In this document: positions 25,266 to 38,484 of the stretch, piece after piece
How positions within the stretch are numbered: the stretch's first letter is position 1
How the letters are laid out: each line of letters starts with the position of its first letter
Assembly (NCBI RefSeq): GCF_016802725.1
Contig: NC_052666.1
Location: 22,039,497 to 22,103,496, forward strand
Length of the DNA stretch: 64,000 nucleotides
Reading direction: 5' to 3'
DNA from: Solenopsis invicta
Lineage: Eukaryota > Arthropoda > Insecta > Hymenoptera > Formicidae
The notes under the pieces: generated by a model
The model's input: the letters and a program-made list of their open reading frames with translations, nothing else
What the model was told of the DNA's origin: nothing
The model's database searches: none
Program-made: the position numbers and the translations under genes

Positions 25266-27998
25266 TTTATATTAAAAAAAAATGCTACGAAGAGCATTTG
25301 CACGGAGCATTGATTATCGCTTAACATTACAAGCTATTAAAACGTAGTATAAAATATTACATTCCGAACGAGTTATTAATTTTACTCGACATTTTCCGAT
25401 ATCGATTACATTCTTGATGACATGATTTCCTTTTTATCTAAAAAATTCTTTTTTGAACAGAAAGGCACGGAGGCATATTCCCCAGATCTGCGTATCCCAG
25501 GATGATATGCGCGATTCATTAAACATTCAGGAAAGTCATATGCCATAAACTTTAACGCGCATGCGGATCTTTTTCTCTTTTATAACACCCTTGAGAATCG
25601 CGTGGCTTCGGAAATTCAGGACCATTGGGTATTTGGACAAGAGAGTTAAGAGGTTAAAAGGAATGTTGGTCTTTTAACATGTCTATGTGTAAATGTGTTT
25701 TCTTTCATTTTATTATCTCGTTGATCGATCTCCAAAATATCGAGAATTCAGAATATTGGAATTATTTGGTAAAAGAAACGTACGTCAAACGCGCGTTCCT
25801 GAACACAATGTTTAATTGAGACAAACTTTGCCTTCTTCAATCTTCCATGTTTTATTTCCTATTTTCTTCTTTTTTTTATTTTCCATACACTGATCGAACT
25901 ATCAGCGTGGCATTGCAACAAAGGCTAACAGCGTATATTCCGCGAAACACGATATTTCAATTAAATCTATCGTGATTGGGATAAAGCTCGACTGTGCGCT
26001 ATGACCGTGCCAATAAAACGAACCCGATATTGGGTGTTAAGAAAGGAATAACTTTGACAATGAGCATAGCAAACAGAGAAGCAATATATAATGTTTTATC
26101 GTATCAATTTTTATTTAATTTCAACGATTATATTTTATACGAAAGCACTGTATGCTTTTAAGTTATAATACTTTATAACATTTTTATTTTTATTAAATTT
26201 TATGGAGAATATTATATACTCTTTTACATTAATAAAAAAAATGTTTGAATAAATGAACTGGCTGTTGCATTTTATAACATGTATATATTTTTATGCTACG
26301 TCACTCGCATTGAGTTTCTTGTTTACAAATCTATTCACGAATTTAGAATGAGTTTTCCCAAATATACGGTATATGAAATGAGCTGGGACAAGCTTATTTT
26401 ATTGCTAAAGTTATCCCAAAGGCATTATAAAGTTATGGCTTCTTAAAAGCTTTTAACGAGCACCTCGCACGCGATATCTTTATTTAACCGTACTTAGCGC
26501 ACGTGATCCTGAATACATTTCGCGTTACAGACGGTTACTTGGGGCAGTGCACATTATTAATTGTAAATAATTATGAATTTTATACTAAAATTGATCGCAA
26601 ATTGGACATGTCTTACAAAAAATTATATTTAATATTATGTACGACAGTATGCGATAAACAATTTACGAATTTTACAATTAAAGTGTGTTATAAATGCGTA
26701 AATTTATAAAGACGGCGATCGTTGTACAAGATCCGAATTACGACGGAAAAACGATAGACTTCAAACACGGTTAGCACTTATTGTAAGGAGATCAGGTAAC
26801 CTGGAATAGGGAAGTAAAGGAAGACGGTCGATCGAGAGACGGTATGGGATGAGGCGAAATCCACTATCAAAGTAGATGCTTCCCTGGCGTGCCATACGTT
26901 TCCTTCGCTACTCTCCTAAAGTGCAAACCCACCAAATAGGTAGGAGGAAACGGTTCGGCGAACAGCTGCTTACGGTTTCATAACCGCTTCATAGATTCGA
27001 AGGACTACGATCTATCAGACCACCATAATATTCATTTCAACTATGGAGAAAATCAGATATCTCTCTCATATGTAGGATATAGCGCGCTTTCAGTTTCTTA
27101 TTAACATCTTTATTCTCCATCTCGAAAAGAAAAATTCCAAGAAAAAAATTGAAAACTTCATGTCATGTTGTCTTTTCTTCTTTTTGTTGTAATTTTCTAT
27201 GATTTATAAATGTACAACAGCTTTTGTGTAAATACAAAAAACGAAGATTTTCTTAGTCAAAGATCTTTGTTTTTTTAATTACAAAATAGAAAAATAAAAA
27301 TAAAAAATAAATTATTAAATGAATACAATATAAATTTATATTTGAGAAATTGATAATGATGATCATCAAGCAGATTGTCAATTTAGCTACAATTTAGATT
27401 TAGACACTTTAGATTTATTAAGCTTTAAAAATATGATAAATGTTAGCGCGCGATTTGTTTTAATGAAAAATAAAAAAAAAACTTTAGCCTATAATTTATA
27501 CACGTTAACATTCATTTGGCAGCGATCGACGTGATTTATCGCAGATCGTTTTCACAGGATTCCCAATCGTTGGGCTCCTTGATTAACGTGCGCTACGAAG
27601 CTCGCTCGGCCTTCGAAGATTAACGATGGGAACCGTTAAGAAAAGCGGAACACTCGTCCGGGCGGAAGTTCTGTTCGTGACACGCCATGTCGTTTGCAAT
27701 CCTTTGATTTCTCCGACACTGGTATCCGGTGCACGCTAGATTCGAATTAGGATAATAATCGCATATACATATATCTAATAGCCGCCGTGTCGGTCTTTCG
27801 AAAGGTCTTTTTCACGCGTCGCCGTGAAACTGCGGAATCGCGTGAGTTTTTGATTCATGAGGTACCTTTGTGAATAGTTTCCCTCTGTTGGGCATTAACT
27901 ACTCATTTCTGAGATGCGACGATGTTATTTCTATGCAAAAAGAGAATAAACGTACAAAAATTACATTCCGATTATCGTAGATAAACCTTTCATAAAAC
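25266..27998. other. Gene-free stretch
   Basis: Mostly AT-rich. Moderately GC-richer parts at about 26.74-27.02 and 27.53-27.87 kb have no credible frame. Acceptor-like CAG sites at 25460 and 27551 have no good partner donor; the nearest for the second is a weak GTGAGT at 27842. Nothing firm was seen. Confidence 0.5.
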
Positions 27999-28017
27999 TT
28001 TTTTTTTTTTTTTTTTT
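27999..28017 (+). repeat. T19 homopolymer
   Basis: Nineteen consecutive T. It could be the complement of a retroposon tail on the minus strand, but no body was recognised. Confidence 0.8.
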
Positions 28018-28754
28018 AAATAAAATATGAATGATTGGTGATATGGTGATGTAAAAATAATTACATATTTATTCTCTTGCTTCATACTGGTTTATGCAAA
28101 TAATACACTTACACAAACTTATTTATCTAACGACATAAAAAAGATTTTTTTTTTGACATGAAATATATTTCTCATGTTAATTATAGCTTTTATATCTTAT
28201 AGCTACGTTGCTCTGTTTCTATCCCGCACTGTTGTAACACGTTGTAATCTTCTGTGACTGCTATAATTACAAGCGTGTGTGGTTCTCTAACCAAACCTGT
28301 ATACGAATATTAATAACACGCGCGTTACAAAGTGCGACCTGCTCAATAATATAGTATCCAGTGCTTCTAATTCAAATATATAGGTTCCAAGTAAGAGAGC
28401 AACGCGACCGACACGCGAAGTGTAGGTAGATCGTTGCTCGCGGGGTGCCTAATCTCAAATAAACTTTACCTGCCGTACTTAAACTGGAAGGAAGGGTAGA
28501 CAGATTGCTCGAAGTGCACCGTGAGCAGCGTGCAGCAGTAGTGAGGTACTACCATGAAGATAGTTTCCAAGATAGTAAGATACGAATTAATTCTCCCAAC
28601 ATGTAGAATGGCCTACACGGTCAGGGTTAACTGTCGTGCTCTTTTCCAATCTGCCTCGTACGTCATTTTCAATTTGTGACTCCAGCTTGTAACTTTTTAT
28701 ATATAGGAGAGAGTCGCGGAATACGTTACATTTAAATTATTTTTTTATATTTCT

Positions 28755-29010
28755 CGTTTAGTATTGATTTATATGCAAATGTTGTATTTATTACAAGATC
28801 TGTTGCAACATGCTGCAAAAGCTGCAACTAAATCGTTTAAATTGTATCTCTTAAATCGTGTTGTTTTTGAAAGTATTGAATTTATGATAAAGTATAATTA
28901 AAAGAAATTATTAATTGATATTTATTTTATATCAATAATTTATTGAAAAAAGATCAATTTGTTAAACTTAAATTGACTTGAATTAATCTTTGTAATTGAC
29001 ATATTTTTGT
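28755..29010 (+). repeat. Dispersed repeat, copy 1
   Basis: It shares an ordered series of matches with 46295-46680: GTATTGATTTATATGCAAATG (19 of 21 bases), then GCAACATGCTGCAAAA exact, TTTGAAAGTATTGAAT exact, AATTTATTGAAAAAAGATCAA nearly exact, and a final T/A-rich block around GCAATTGGCATATTTTT. The order is preserved and this copy is shorter. I see no terminal repeats and no coding sequence, so the class is unknown. Confidence 0.6.
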
Positions 29011-31107
29011 CATTAAATGGTACTTATATTAAGTAAAAATAAATATATAAATTTAATAGTTTGGAATATCTTTATGCTGATTAGTATCGAAAAGTGAAAA
29101 ATGGAATATGAATACGAATCAAAAATTGAGTTTTTAATAACGTCGAAATGATTAGAGAAATTTATTGTAGGGATGTTTTTTTTTAATTCTATTTTTTGAT
29201 AACGACTTTGATGCTTTTGTTGAAAAAAAAAATACACGTGTGTTTCACATACTGACGCGGTATAACGAAAAAAATACAAAGACTGCGACTGTGTGCCAGA
29301 GATATTTTGCTGCATGGCGGATATCGCAGATTGATCTGGTCAGTAAGCAAATTAACATCTTGTTAGTACATAATTGCGCAATCACCGTGGCGCAGAATGG
29401 AGGGTAAATAAACGGAACGAAGCGTTTGAAAACTAATGACCTTTCGAGGGTGCTGCTCTTGGCGAACAATTCCGCAATCGAATGATAAAAAATTGATCGA
29501 CAATATCACGATTAATAAGTCTACCAGGTGAATTACAATGTTGCTTCAGGGCATTATTATCATTGACTTAAATGACTGTTATTATTCGCGAGAATATTTG
29601 CGTAAACACGAGTTTCTGTAATTCTGTAGAAATGAAAAACGAGGCCAGGGTCATATTGATTTAATGGCATAATCGCGTCAAAGTAGAATCATGTAATTAT
29701 TAGAATTTTTAATGTTCATCCGCGGCGAACAATTAAAAAGGTAACGAGGTGCCACTTTGCGAATGGGATGATTCACCCTTTCGTACTCTTTCTTCTCTTC
29801 CTGTCCTGTTTCCTTACCTTGTGGTATTCATTCGCCTTTCTTAGCACGAGTATTACGCAGAAGCAGGCACGGAATGAGTAATGGAAACCTCTTTTTGTTC
29901 CATTCTCGCTGCTTACTGAAAACTGATTTTCCTCATTGGCGAAACGCCTTTTGAAATTATCGCGTTAAAAGCTTATAGCATCGGTCACTTGGTACGAGGG
30001 CAGTTTTACGAAAAGCTTTTCCACCAACCAACCGCCGGTCTTTGGCACAAACAGGATGAGCGGACTTCCGTTTCGTATTTTTCGCGTATTGGTCGCGCGA
30101 GAGTTTTGCTCGCGGTATAAAGCGAACTCGCGGAACAATTACTTACGCCTGATCGTGTCAATGATTGTTTGCCCTCGTAAACGCGGAGCGAATGGCCATG
30201 TCGAACGCGTAGTGATCGTTTAACGTTGCCAAGAAGTTACGGCGCCTGTGGTTCTTCGACGAATTTGTTGGGAATGGAATTTTTTTGCGAAATTAGCCAA
30301 GAAATAATGAAATGTTTGCAACGCAGAAACAATGACTTGTGTAATCAATAAGCATTGCGTTAAAATAACAAAAGAAAAAAACAACCAAGTGTCTCCTTTC
30401 GATTTTAATAAGCTTTAAATATATTAAAATATAGACAAAAATAAGACATGTATTTTTTTATAAGTGCGTTTTCACGCCTTAAAACACCTCTTTGAAAATA
30501 ATCGATTATTTTCTTCCGAAGCAAATACAATTGAAGCTACAACAGGTAAAGAACAAAATTTTTGTTTAATAAAAATTGAAAGGTTTTAAAAGTTTTTTTG
30601 TAATAATGATAAAAATGATTTTTTTAAATAAAAATATAATAATAATTTATTATTAGATATTATAAAGTAATTTTAAAACCATTTAATTTCTAAACATTTT
30701 TTCTAGTTTTTTTTATAATTTTCTTTTATAATTTTGATGATGTTTGTTTTGAAAGAAAATAACTGAATTTTGCAAAGGAGTTGTCCATCTGAACATATGA
30801 GAGCGTACTTATAAAAATACATGTCTCTTATATTTTTATCTCTACTTTAACATATCTAAAGTTTATTAAATTTCGAGACAGTTGGTTATGTTTCTTTGTA
30901 AATATTACCGATATATTTTTCTGCATTTATAATTAAATAAATTTATGTTTATGCCCAACATATTTTATAGAATATTATGTTTAATATATACATATATACA
31001 ATGAAAATTAAGGTTGTGATGATGATGATGAAATGCCTAATGTACAATACTTTAAAAGGTCGATATATCGTAGTTCACGTTATGCGAAATTTAACACATC
31101 AATTTGG
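29011..31107. other. Gene-free stretch
   Basis: The DNA is AT-rich except for about 29.7-30.25 kb. A TATAAAG at 30114 with an ATTGGTC box 26 bp upstream resembles a promoter but lacks a well-placed initiator and exon-like sequence. A minus-strand donor-like CAAG|GTAAGG near 29815 has only a mediocre acceptor. A short GAT run lies near 31015-31033. No gene is supported. Confidence 0.5.
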
Positions 31108-31159
31108 TTGCCTTTCATCAAAGGCAAAGGATCTGGAAATGTAGTTCGCTGGGCGAACT
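31108..31159 (+). other. Two consecutive small perfect hairpins
   Basis: TTGCCTTT-CATC-AAAGGCAA (31108-31127) is followed 15 bases later by AGTTCGC-TGG-GCGAACT (31143-31159). Each stem is perfect (8 and 7 bp). The function is unknown; the pair may be coincidental or form structured RNA. Confidence 0.35.
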
Positions 31160-31681
31160 TGCCGCTTTCGGCAGATACACCGGGCATTTCGTGAAACTGA
31201 CTCTGCGGTAATCCACGATTAAATTCGGAATCTCTAATTCGTGACTAACTAGTCGAAGAGCTTAAATCGTTTCTAACGATACATCTCTAAATTCCGATAG
31301 TTTAAACGTTTGATAGTTTATATGTTCAATGAAGGAGAAATTCTGATTGCTCTCGAATCAAAATATTTCATCTTTAATTATTTGATGTATACTTCATAGT
31401 GCAAAATAATTAATAAAATAAGATAATATAATCAACACTTTGCTTGATTTTTATACTTTTATGTACGTCCACATGCTGCGCTTACGTTGTCGTATGATTT
31501 CATAAATTATTTATAATATAGATATCCACGCATTTAAATGAATTCTAAAAAGCGTTATCTATCAGAGCGAATGCTATCTATTTTTTATCAATATAAAGTA
31601 ATATCGAAATAATGGACCAATCGTTTTATTGCAGAGAGTGGTCATATTTAATGGAATATTATGTTACACTGAGGGTGAGGA

Positions 31682-31753
31682 GAATTTCAGAAATTTGATA
31701 CTACAGTGTGTAGTACATTTCAGTGTACGTGTACATTTCAGAATTTCTGAAAC
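31682..31753. repeat. Short imperfect foldback
   Basis: TTTCAGAAATTT near 31684 pairs with GAATTTCTGAAA near 31741 (11 of 12 bases), enclosing smaller palindromic words around ACATTTCAGTGTAC. It is possibly a decayed foldback element, and is low in information. Confidence 0.35.
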
Positions 31754-34700
31754 AGTTTTGCGTCCGTCTAGCTATAACTTGCTCATAGACGGGCGTAACT
31801 CATCTTGACGTGGAATCTATGCTGACCGAGCTAAATTGATTCGCTTCACACGCTCGTGTCTACGATAGGGGGGTAGTAGAAAAGAAAGAAAGGGCAGAGG
31901 AGGGTGAAAGACATCGATGTATCGGCTTCCATATGTCATTCGGAATTCAAGTCACGCGATACGGACGTTCAGTGTCCACGGAATCAGGCGACACGTCGAA
32001 CATCCATGTCACTATCAATTTAAAAGATCAGCGCGAGCTCTTGTGTCGCACATTTTCGCGTAAACTTATATAATGTATTACGTGACGCATCCACTGAGTG
32101 AGCTGTTCAAAATTTAAGGCGGAAATTCTCTTCGATAAATAGATAATGATACTTAAGGGTTTTACATTAAAAGATTACGCATTAAATATTTTTTACCTTA
32201 AGAGACAGCATGAATTTAAAATATTATCATTAAAATGTAATTGGTCGTAACGATTATTGTCCTGCGATATTAATTATATAATCAGTCTGTTATTAATTAT
32301 TGAATCAATTTTGTACTTAAATATTCACGCTACTAACTTTCAATCAAAATATTAAAAGAAATACAACTTTAATTAAGATTTGTTCAACAAGGATTAAAAG
32401 AAGACTCTATCAAAATAATTGCAAAAGACAATATTGAACTTTCATAAAGGAATACACTCATATTACAGAATTTGATTAGTGCAGTATGTTATGTCTTTAG
32501 AGGAACACGAAGATCCTTTTCAAGAAATATTTTCCCTCGAGAAGCTATCTCAGGCGCGGCTTTTTTTTTCTATAGCAAACTCTCTTACTATGTTGTCGGT
32601 TAGGCCGTTATTCAGCGCACGGAGGGGATTGCCTACTAGAATCACAATTCCTCCGTCGTTCGACAATGGATATCACAGGCACCGTAAAAGAGCTTCCACA
32701 ACTGCATCGTACGTGTTAAGATTTGCGGTACTCCGTGCCTTCCGTGGTCACAAAATGCGTTAGAGTACAGAAAAGGGTGCGAATTGGCGGTGAGCGTGTT
32801 ATCTCGTGCGTCTCCGAAGAAACGTTTTCGACGCCTAAATCTATGTTTAATTGTCAATTTCGTTATATCACAGTTCTCAATAGCGAACGAAAAACGGTGT
32901 ATAACTAACAATTCAATCACTCTGAAAGCATGAAAGCTTCAGATCAATCATTGTACCACGCGATATATTCAATGAAATATTCTGTGTGCGGCGAATGGTC
33001 TACTTTTTGAACGTATCGCAGTCTCGCCTGTGCGAGCGAAAGTTCAGACGCGCAAAAAATAGACGAGAATCTTGTGAAGTTCCATGCGCGCCGGTCTGTC
33101 TTTGAAGGAGTATATCGCGTGCCGTGAGTTTCGAACGAGGGATGAAAGAAGATACAAATAGCCAAAGGAGATAGAGATAGCGAGCGAGAGCGGGGAAAAG
33201 AAGAGAAAGAGAGACAGAAGGGGGTGGCTCGGTGACAGCGGCCGACTATTTCCAGCCATTTCGAATCCATTACCGCGGTTCCATCCTTCTGTGCCTGAAG
33301 TCGACTACGGAGCAATGCATCATCCGTAAGTGAAGCCACGGGCCGGCGATCGTTCCGAAACTCCTCTGTTACCCGCGCTTCTTCCGTTCCTCCTTTTTCA
33401 TCCCTCGCCGAGCTCTCTCGCCAGCCCCTTCGGTTCTTCTTCCACTGACGGCGAACGAAGAAACGTTGGTGAGAGTGTAGGCATAGTAGGCATACCCTCT
33501 CCCGTCCCACAGCGGCTCTCACAGACTTATAAATCAAACCCCGTGAACAAATCGCTACGGGAATCCCACGGCGGTTCCAGCCGCTTTTCTTATTTCTCTT
33601 CTTATTCTTCTTCTGCTTTCTGCTCCACCCGTGCTCGTCCCCTTACACGATTCTTACCGTCGTCCACCCACGCGCTCTCTCCTTCTTACCCTCGTCGTGT
33701 ACCCTCGTTGGAATCATGAGACATTTCTAGAAAGAAACAGAGGTTTTGCTCGACTTTCTTAACCCTAAGTTAGTTTGAAGTATGACCCGCACGTGAAACT
33801 CCGCTTTTCCACCGTGACAATGTCTCGAGAAGTAAGAAGTGCTAATTGTCATCGCTATTCGCAATGTTTTCCTTATTTTTCCGCTCGCTGCAGCCGGTAG
33901 AATTACTTTTCGATCTCGTTCTACGTCGCGTTATTCACTCCAAATCTGTTTCGCCAGCTGCCAGTATTCTTCCATCGAAAAGTCGTGTTTTTCGCGCGTA
34001 AAGTTTTTCTAGGGAAATTCAATCGCCATAGCTTCGACGCGCGCACAGCTGGAAGTCCGGAATCGACAGAATTGGATTTAATCCACTGTACACTGTGACT
34101 TTAAAGAGTGACTTGGCTGCATTCTGACCCTTCTTGAACTCGCGTTAAGAAATTCTTTTCATCCCTTGGAACAATTCGAATATTTTCCTCTTCTAAGTAA
34201 GACGAAGCGATGTTCCCTAGAGATGCATTCAAGTTCGTATCATTTATTCTTTGATTATTCCAAGAAACTTTTAATAGGTCTTCAATCTAAATATTGAGCT
34301 TAATGGAAAACGTTAAAAGGATTTTGTACATTAGACAATTTTTTCAAATTGCAAATATAACGAATCTTAAAATACATATAATTTTTTTCGTTGCGATTTT
34401 CATTACTTAACGTAAAATATATAGGAAAAATTTTATTTAAAAGAAACGCATTCCTCTTTTATCTTACTACTTAGTAGTGCAAATTCTAAATTTAGTGGAA
34501 AATTTTATTTCAACATATCAATTCTTTACTGCCACATTAACAATGAATTATATCGCAGTGATGTCAACTTGCTAATGGAATTGTGTTATCATGGTTAAAC
34601 TATAATTTTCACGCTAGCATGAAAAATGCAGTGACACGGTCGAGCGTAATGGTATTACTTTTAAAACCGGGTCGACAAATACCAAAAGAATAATGTTTGC

Positions 34701-37700
34701 CTTAAACGTTCGAATTTCCATAATAAATTGCTATAAAACAATCTGTTTCGCTCGACATACAAAGGAAGTACGTGAAGGAAGTGAATGTCATGACAAGATA
34801 ACGAAGTTTGAATATTTTACAGTGCAAATTCCTGGTAAATTACAAACAACCGTCGTCGGTGTTACCACACACGCGCTAACTCGACGATCCTGAAACTCAA
34901 AGTATAACTCAAAACAACTTCTATCCCTTTTTCCTGTAACTTTGGTGTACTCAGCAGACACAATAGGTTGTCTGCCTTGTAATTCTTGTCACTTTTGTTT
35001 CCACGTTCCTGAAACGCACGCGTGAAAAATTAGAGTACTAAATGTAGTAAATGTAATTTATTAAAAGTTTAGAAGTGTAATGGGAGAACGCATTAATTTC
35101 TTATAAAAGATATTCTTTATATGCAACATTTTATCGTCTTCAAAAAGTCGAGATCTACAAACATTAGAATGTACCTTTGTTTCATTGTTTCGTAGAAAAT
35201 TATTACTTTCTTTATTATATTGATATTTATGACGCTCCTAGTTACGTGTTGATTGTTATTACGAATATTATTCTTCTTCGTATTTGCCTGTCCGAATGGC
35301 AGCTACTCGAGAATGTATGATGTATAGGCGTTCACCGAAGTAGAACTGCGCGCGCTGTCCGACTTTGATTGAGGCCACAATTCTAACTCGACTAATTGGC
35401 AAGAACAGATATCTTCGGAGGATTGCAGCCGGCTGATGATACAACGGTTAGTTAGTTAACGCCAGACAGTCAGTATAGCGTATCCCACGTCACGTCAAGC
35501 CTCCGTAAACACAGCCGGGCGACCATAACTTCTTGGACTTGCTGTTGAAACGCGTGGGGCAACTTTAGGAGCAATTAGGAATCAGCAATCAATCCAGACA
35601 TGCATGAATACCGACCGGAAGTCGTGTACTGGACTAACAGGCGGTCACTGCAATTCACGTTGCTGCGGCATGCATTATTCCAAGCAATCGACGAAGAACG
35701 CTTGAACTCATCACGCGTACAGTTCAAATTTAGTCAAATCGACCTTGCGGCGATTACAGTACTGTGCACATGTACAAAGGTGATGCACATGATGTAAATC
35801 TGTGTAGCTGCAGTTGTTCACATGACGCGAGGTCAGTCGGACAAGTCGACATCACAAGTTGGACGGATTTATCGCCGTCGCAGTATAAATTCGGACGCTA
35901 CAATTAGATCGTCAACGAGCTAAATCTGAATGTATATTTTAATATACTAACAGGGGGAGTTTATAATCCTTCCGACCCTTGGAGCTTGGTGCACGGTGAA
36001 ACGGCAGTTATTCCAAGTAATGGCGAAAGTTCAGCGGATTTATTAGCACCGATAGAGAGCGGATTTACGTGCGTCGACAACCTTTCGCGAGTATATTCAC
36101 GTCCAATAAGCCGAGGGGCGGCGGCCTCAATGCGCTTCCGGGGCCCGCGCTCGCATATTATTTTCCCGGTATTTGCGGGACGTACGTGGATCCGGCGCTC
36201 TTTCGTTTCCGCTCGATTTTTTTAAACCCGTTTTGATGTCCGGAACTGCAGCGATTATCTTTCTCGATAGCGGATCTCCCATCGAGAGCTCTTTTTGATT
36301 GCCAAGAAATCGCGCGCGTAATGTAACACAAATGAATAAATTCTACGCGCGTAAAGCGCCAATAATATGTTATTTATAACGTTTATGTATACATGCGTTG
36401 ATGTGTAGACAAGGAAATATGATGAGCTTCCATTGCCATCATACGTCAATGATGAAACACTCGTCGAATAACGAGGTGCTAAGTGCATGAATAGTCGTAG
36501 CACAATTGTGGTCAGTCGACGATGGTGTTTCAATACGTGATGATTTTAATAATCCCGATGATGCTGCTATCGCACACATGCCTGGAAAGTATGCATTGTC
36601 TGTCTATAATAACATATATAATATGCAGCGAATGCCAAAGTTGAAATAGTTCGGTATATCGGGAATATATATTAGCTTTCACCGTTTTGGATATGTGCGT
36701 GCATTTCATTTGCGCAGAACTGCCGCATTTAATTAACTTGTTATCTTCGCAGTATGAAATTAATATATACGAAAAACATAATTATATATGTAACGATATT
36801 ACATCGTGAATAGTAATATGGGCATAATGCAATCTGTTGTGCTTTGCATTTTATACAGTGGTGCTAATGAATAAGATAGCAACGAATTGTAGGAGCATTT
36901 TTATACGTTTTGCATTTTGCACGTGTCTCGGCAAGTGTCACGACATGCTATTCTCGCGTGTCGCGCGATTGTTCCTCGCGTTCGCGCTTTCTACAGACTC
37001 CACAAGCTCGCTAACACCGAAACTTTTTCGGATCAACAAAATTCTTCCGTAATCGTCAGACTCGGTCGCGGGCAACGTATGAAACAAACAAAGCTCAACT
37101 GCGTTGCTGGATTCTATATTTTTTTGTCGATCACGACCCGCCGAGTGCGTTCGTCGGAAAGTCTCGTTCCGATTTTTCGTCTCTGCCGAGACCCAGGCTA
37201 ACACGGGGCGCAGCGGGACATAAAAATGTCGATAGCGTTAACGAACGGAATTGGCGATTTTTATTTCCAAGTTGGCGCTCGTCCAGTCGTGTGCTGTTTT
37301 ACGCGCCTCCCTTGCACAGCTCGTCCGACAGTGTCGTTAGGAAAAACGCAGATTGGATATTGGATTTCACGTACGAGCTTCTCGGCGCCTCACCTCCCGG
37401 TCCGCGCGAGGACGCTTTTTTGGTTCATCTATACGATCTCCCGAGGAAATGTAATTATTAATTGACCGGTTATTACATCTCGGGACAAGATTGGTTCATT
37501 GTAGGTTTTACGTCCCTTTATCTGTTACAATGATCGCTCTAATACGTTCCACACCTCAGTAAATACGGGTTATAAAGCGAGGCAATTAACATCTATGTAT
37601 TAAGAGCACTTCTCGTTAAATAGCTATTCACTTAATGCATTTAAAGAGAGTGAAACATCACGTGCTGTTTCGAAGCAATTAATGCCGATAATGAATGAAT

Positions 37701-38390
37701 TAAAACTTGGCACGAATTACAATAATTGGCGCCGTTACGAATTAAAAATGTTCTCGAATCCGGAATGTAGTTTTTCCATTGTCGTTAAATTAGGTAAACG
37801 TGATTGTTGCAACCGTGTATTTGTCGTGTTTGACTTGACGCGACCGTGGTGGAAATGCATTCAAACTGAGCGTAAGTCCGGCGCATAGCAAGACGACGGG
37901 AACGCGAAAGGAATTTCACTCGACGGTATTCTGCGCGGATACACTAGTTAATCCAGAATGCAGCCACTTTGCCGCAACCGTGGCCACGCGTGTGCACACG
38001 TAGTGCACTCGTCGATCTATTTCGACGCAATGCACATGTCGATTCATCGATTCGCAATCGACAGCGTGTCACAACTTTACCTTTGATCAAACATCGCGTA
38101 ATCAAGGGTGGAATGCCCCTGATCGATACCAGATAGAGCAAGTCCATTTCTATTCGTGAAAATGATATCGATCTTCATATACGGAATACGAACTTTTTGT
38201 TAGATATTCGAGGACATACGATTGCATTCATGTTAAATTTATTTATTTACGCCAGCAATTATCATTGATTCAAGACAGTAACTTTGAACGTCATGACTTT
38301 TAATAACTCTCGCAATTGAGTAATATTACAATCAAAAGGTTTATTGATATAATCTTATTTAATCTTAGATAGTTTTTGGTACACACACAT
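31754..38390. other. Gene-free stretch with several GC-rich patches
   Basis: GC-richer patches at about 33.0-34.1, 35.3-36.25 and 36.9-37.47 kb alternate with AT-rich DNA. The 33.15-33.7 kb patch is purine-rich then pyrimidine-rich on the plus strand, and its frames (for example 33330-33719) translate to Ser/Pro-rich low-complexity sequence. A 12-bp perfect palindrome, CGTGTGCACACG, is at 37989-38000. No coding gene is recognised. Some patches could be untranslated exons. Confidence 0.45.
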
Positions 38391-38484
38391 ACTGAGAGAA
38401 AGAACTTTGCTAATTCAACAAATGTCCAGTGACTGTTGTCACTATAGCTACAAATTTTGTTGAATTAACAGTCTTTTCTCTCAG
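38391..38484. mobile_element. 94-bp MITE-like inverted repeat, CTGAGAGAAA ends
   Basis: ACTGAGAGAAAGAACTTTGC (start of the left arm, 38391-38422) pairs with the right arm 38453-38484 (ending TTTTCTCTCAGT), about 32 bp per arm with few mismatches. A small inner stem (AGTGAC/GTCACT-type, about 38428-38441) sits in the loop. The CTGAGAGAAA terminus also begins the element at 11091. It is non-coding, and probably a non-autonomous DNA element. Confidence 0.6.

Noticed and set aside
29818..29912. Minus-strand exon ending CAAG|GTAAGG
   Set aside because: The acceptor is mediocre and the enclosed sequence has no distinctive composition or frame.
30088..30160. Promoter with ATTGG and TATAAAG
   Set aside because: No initiator at the right distance, and no exon-like sequence or donor downstream.
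33330..33719. Ser/Pro-rich 129-codon frame as a gene
   Set aside because: Low-complexity translation of a pyrimidine-rich patch with no domain; the opposite strand is open as well.
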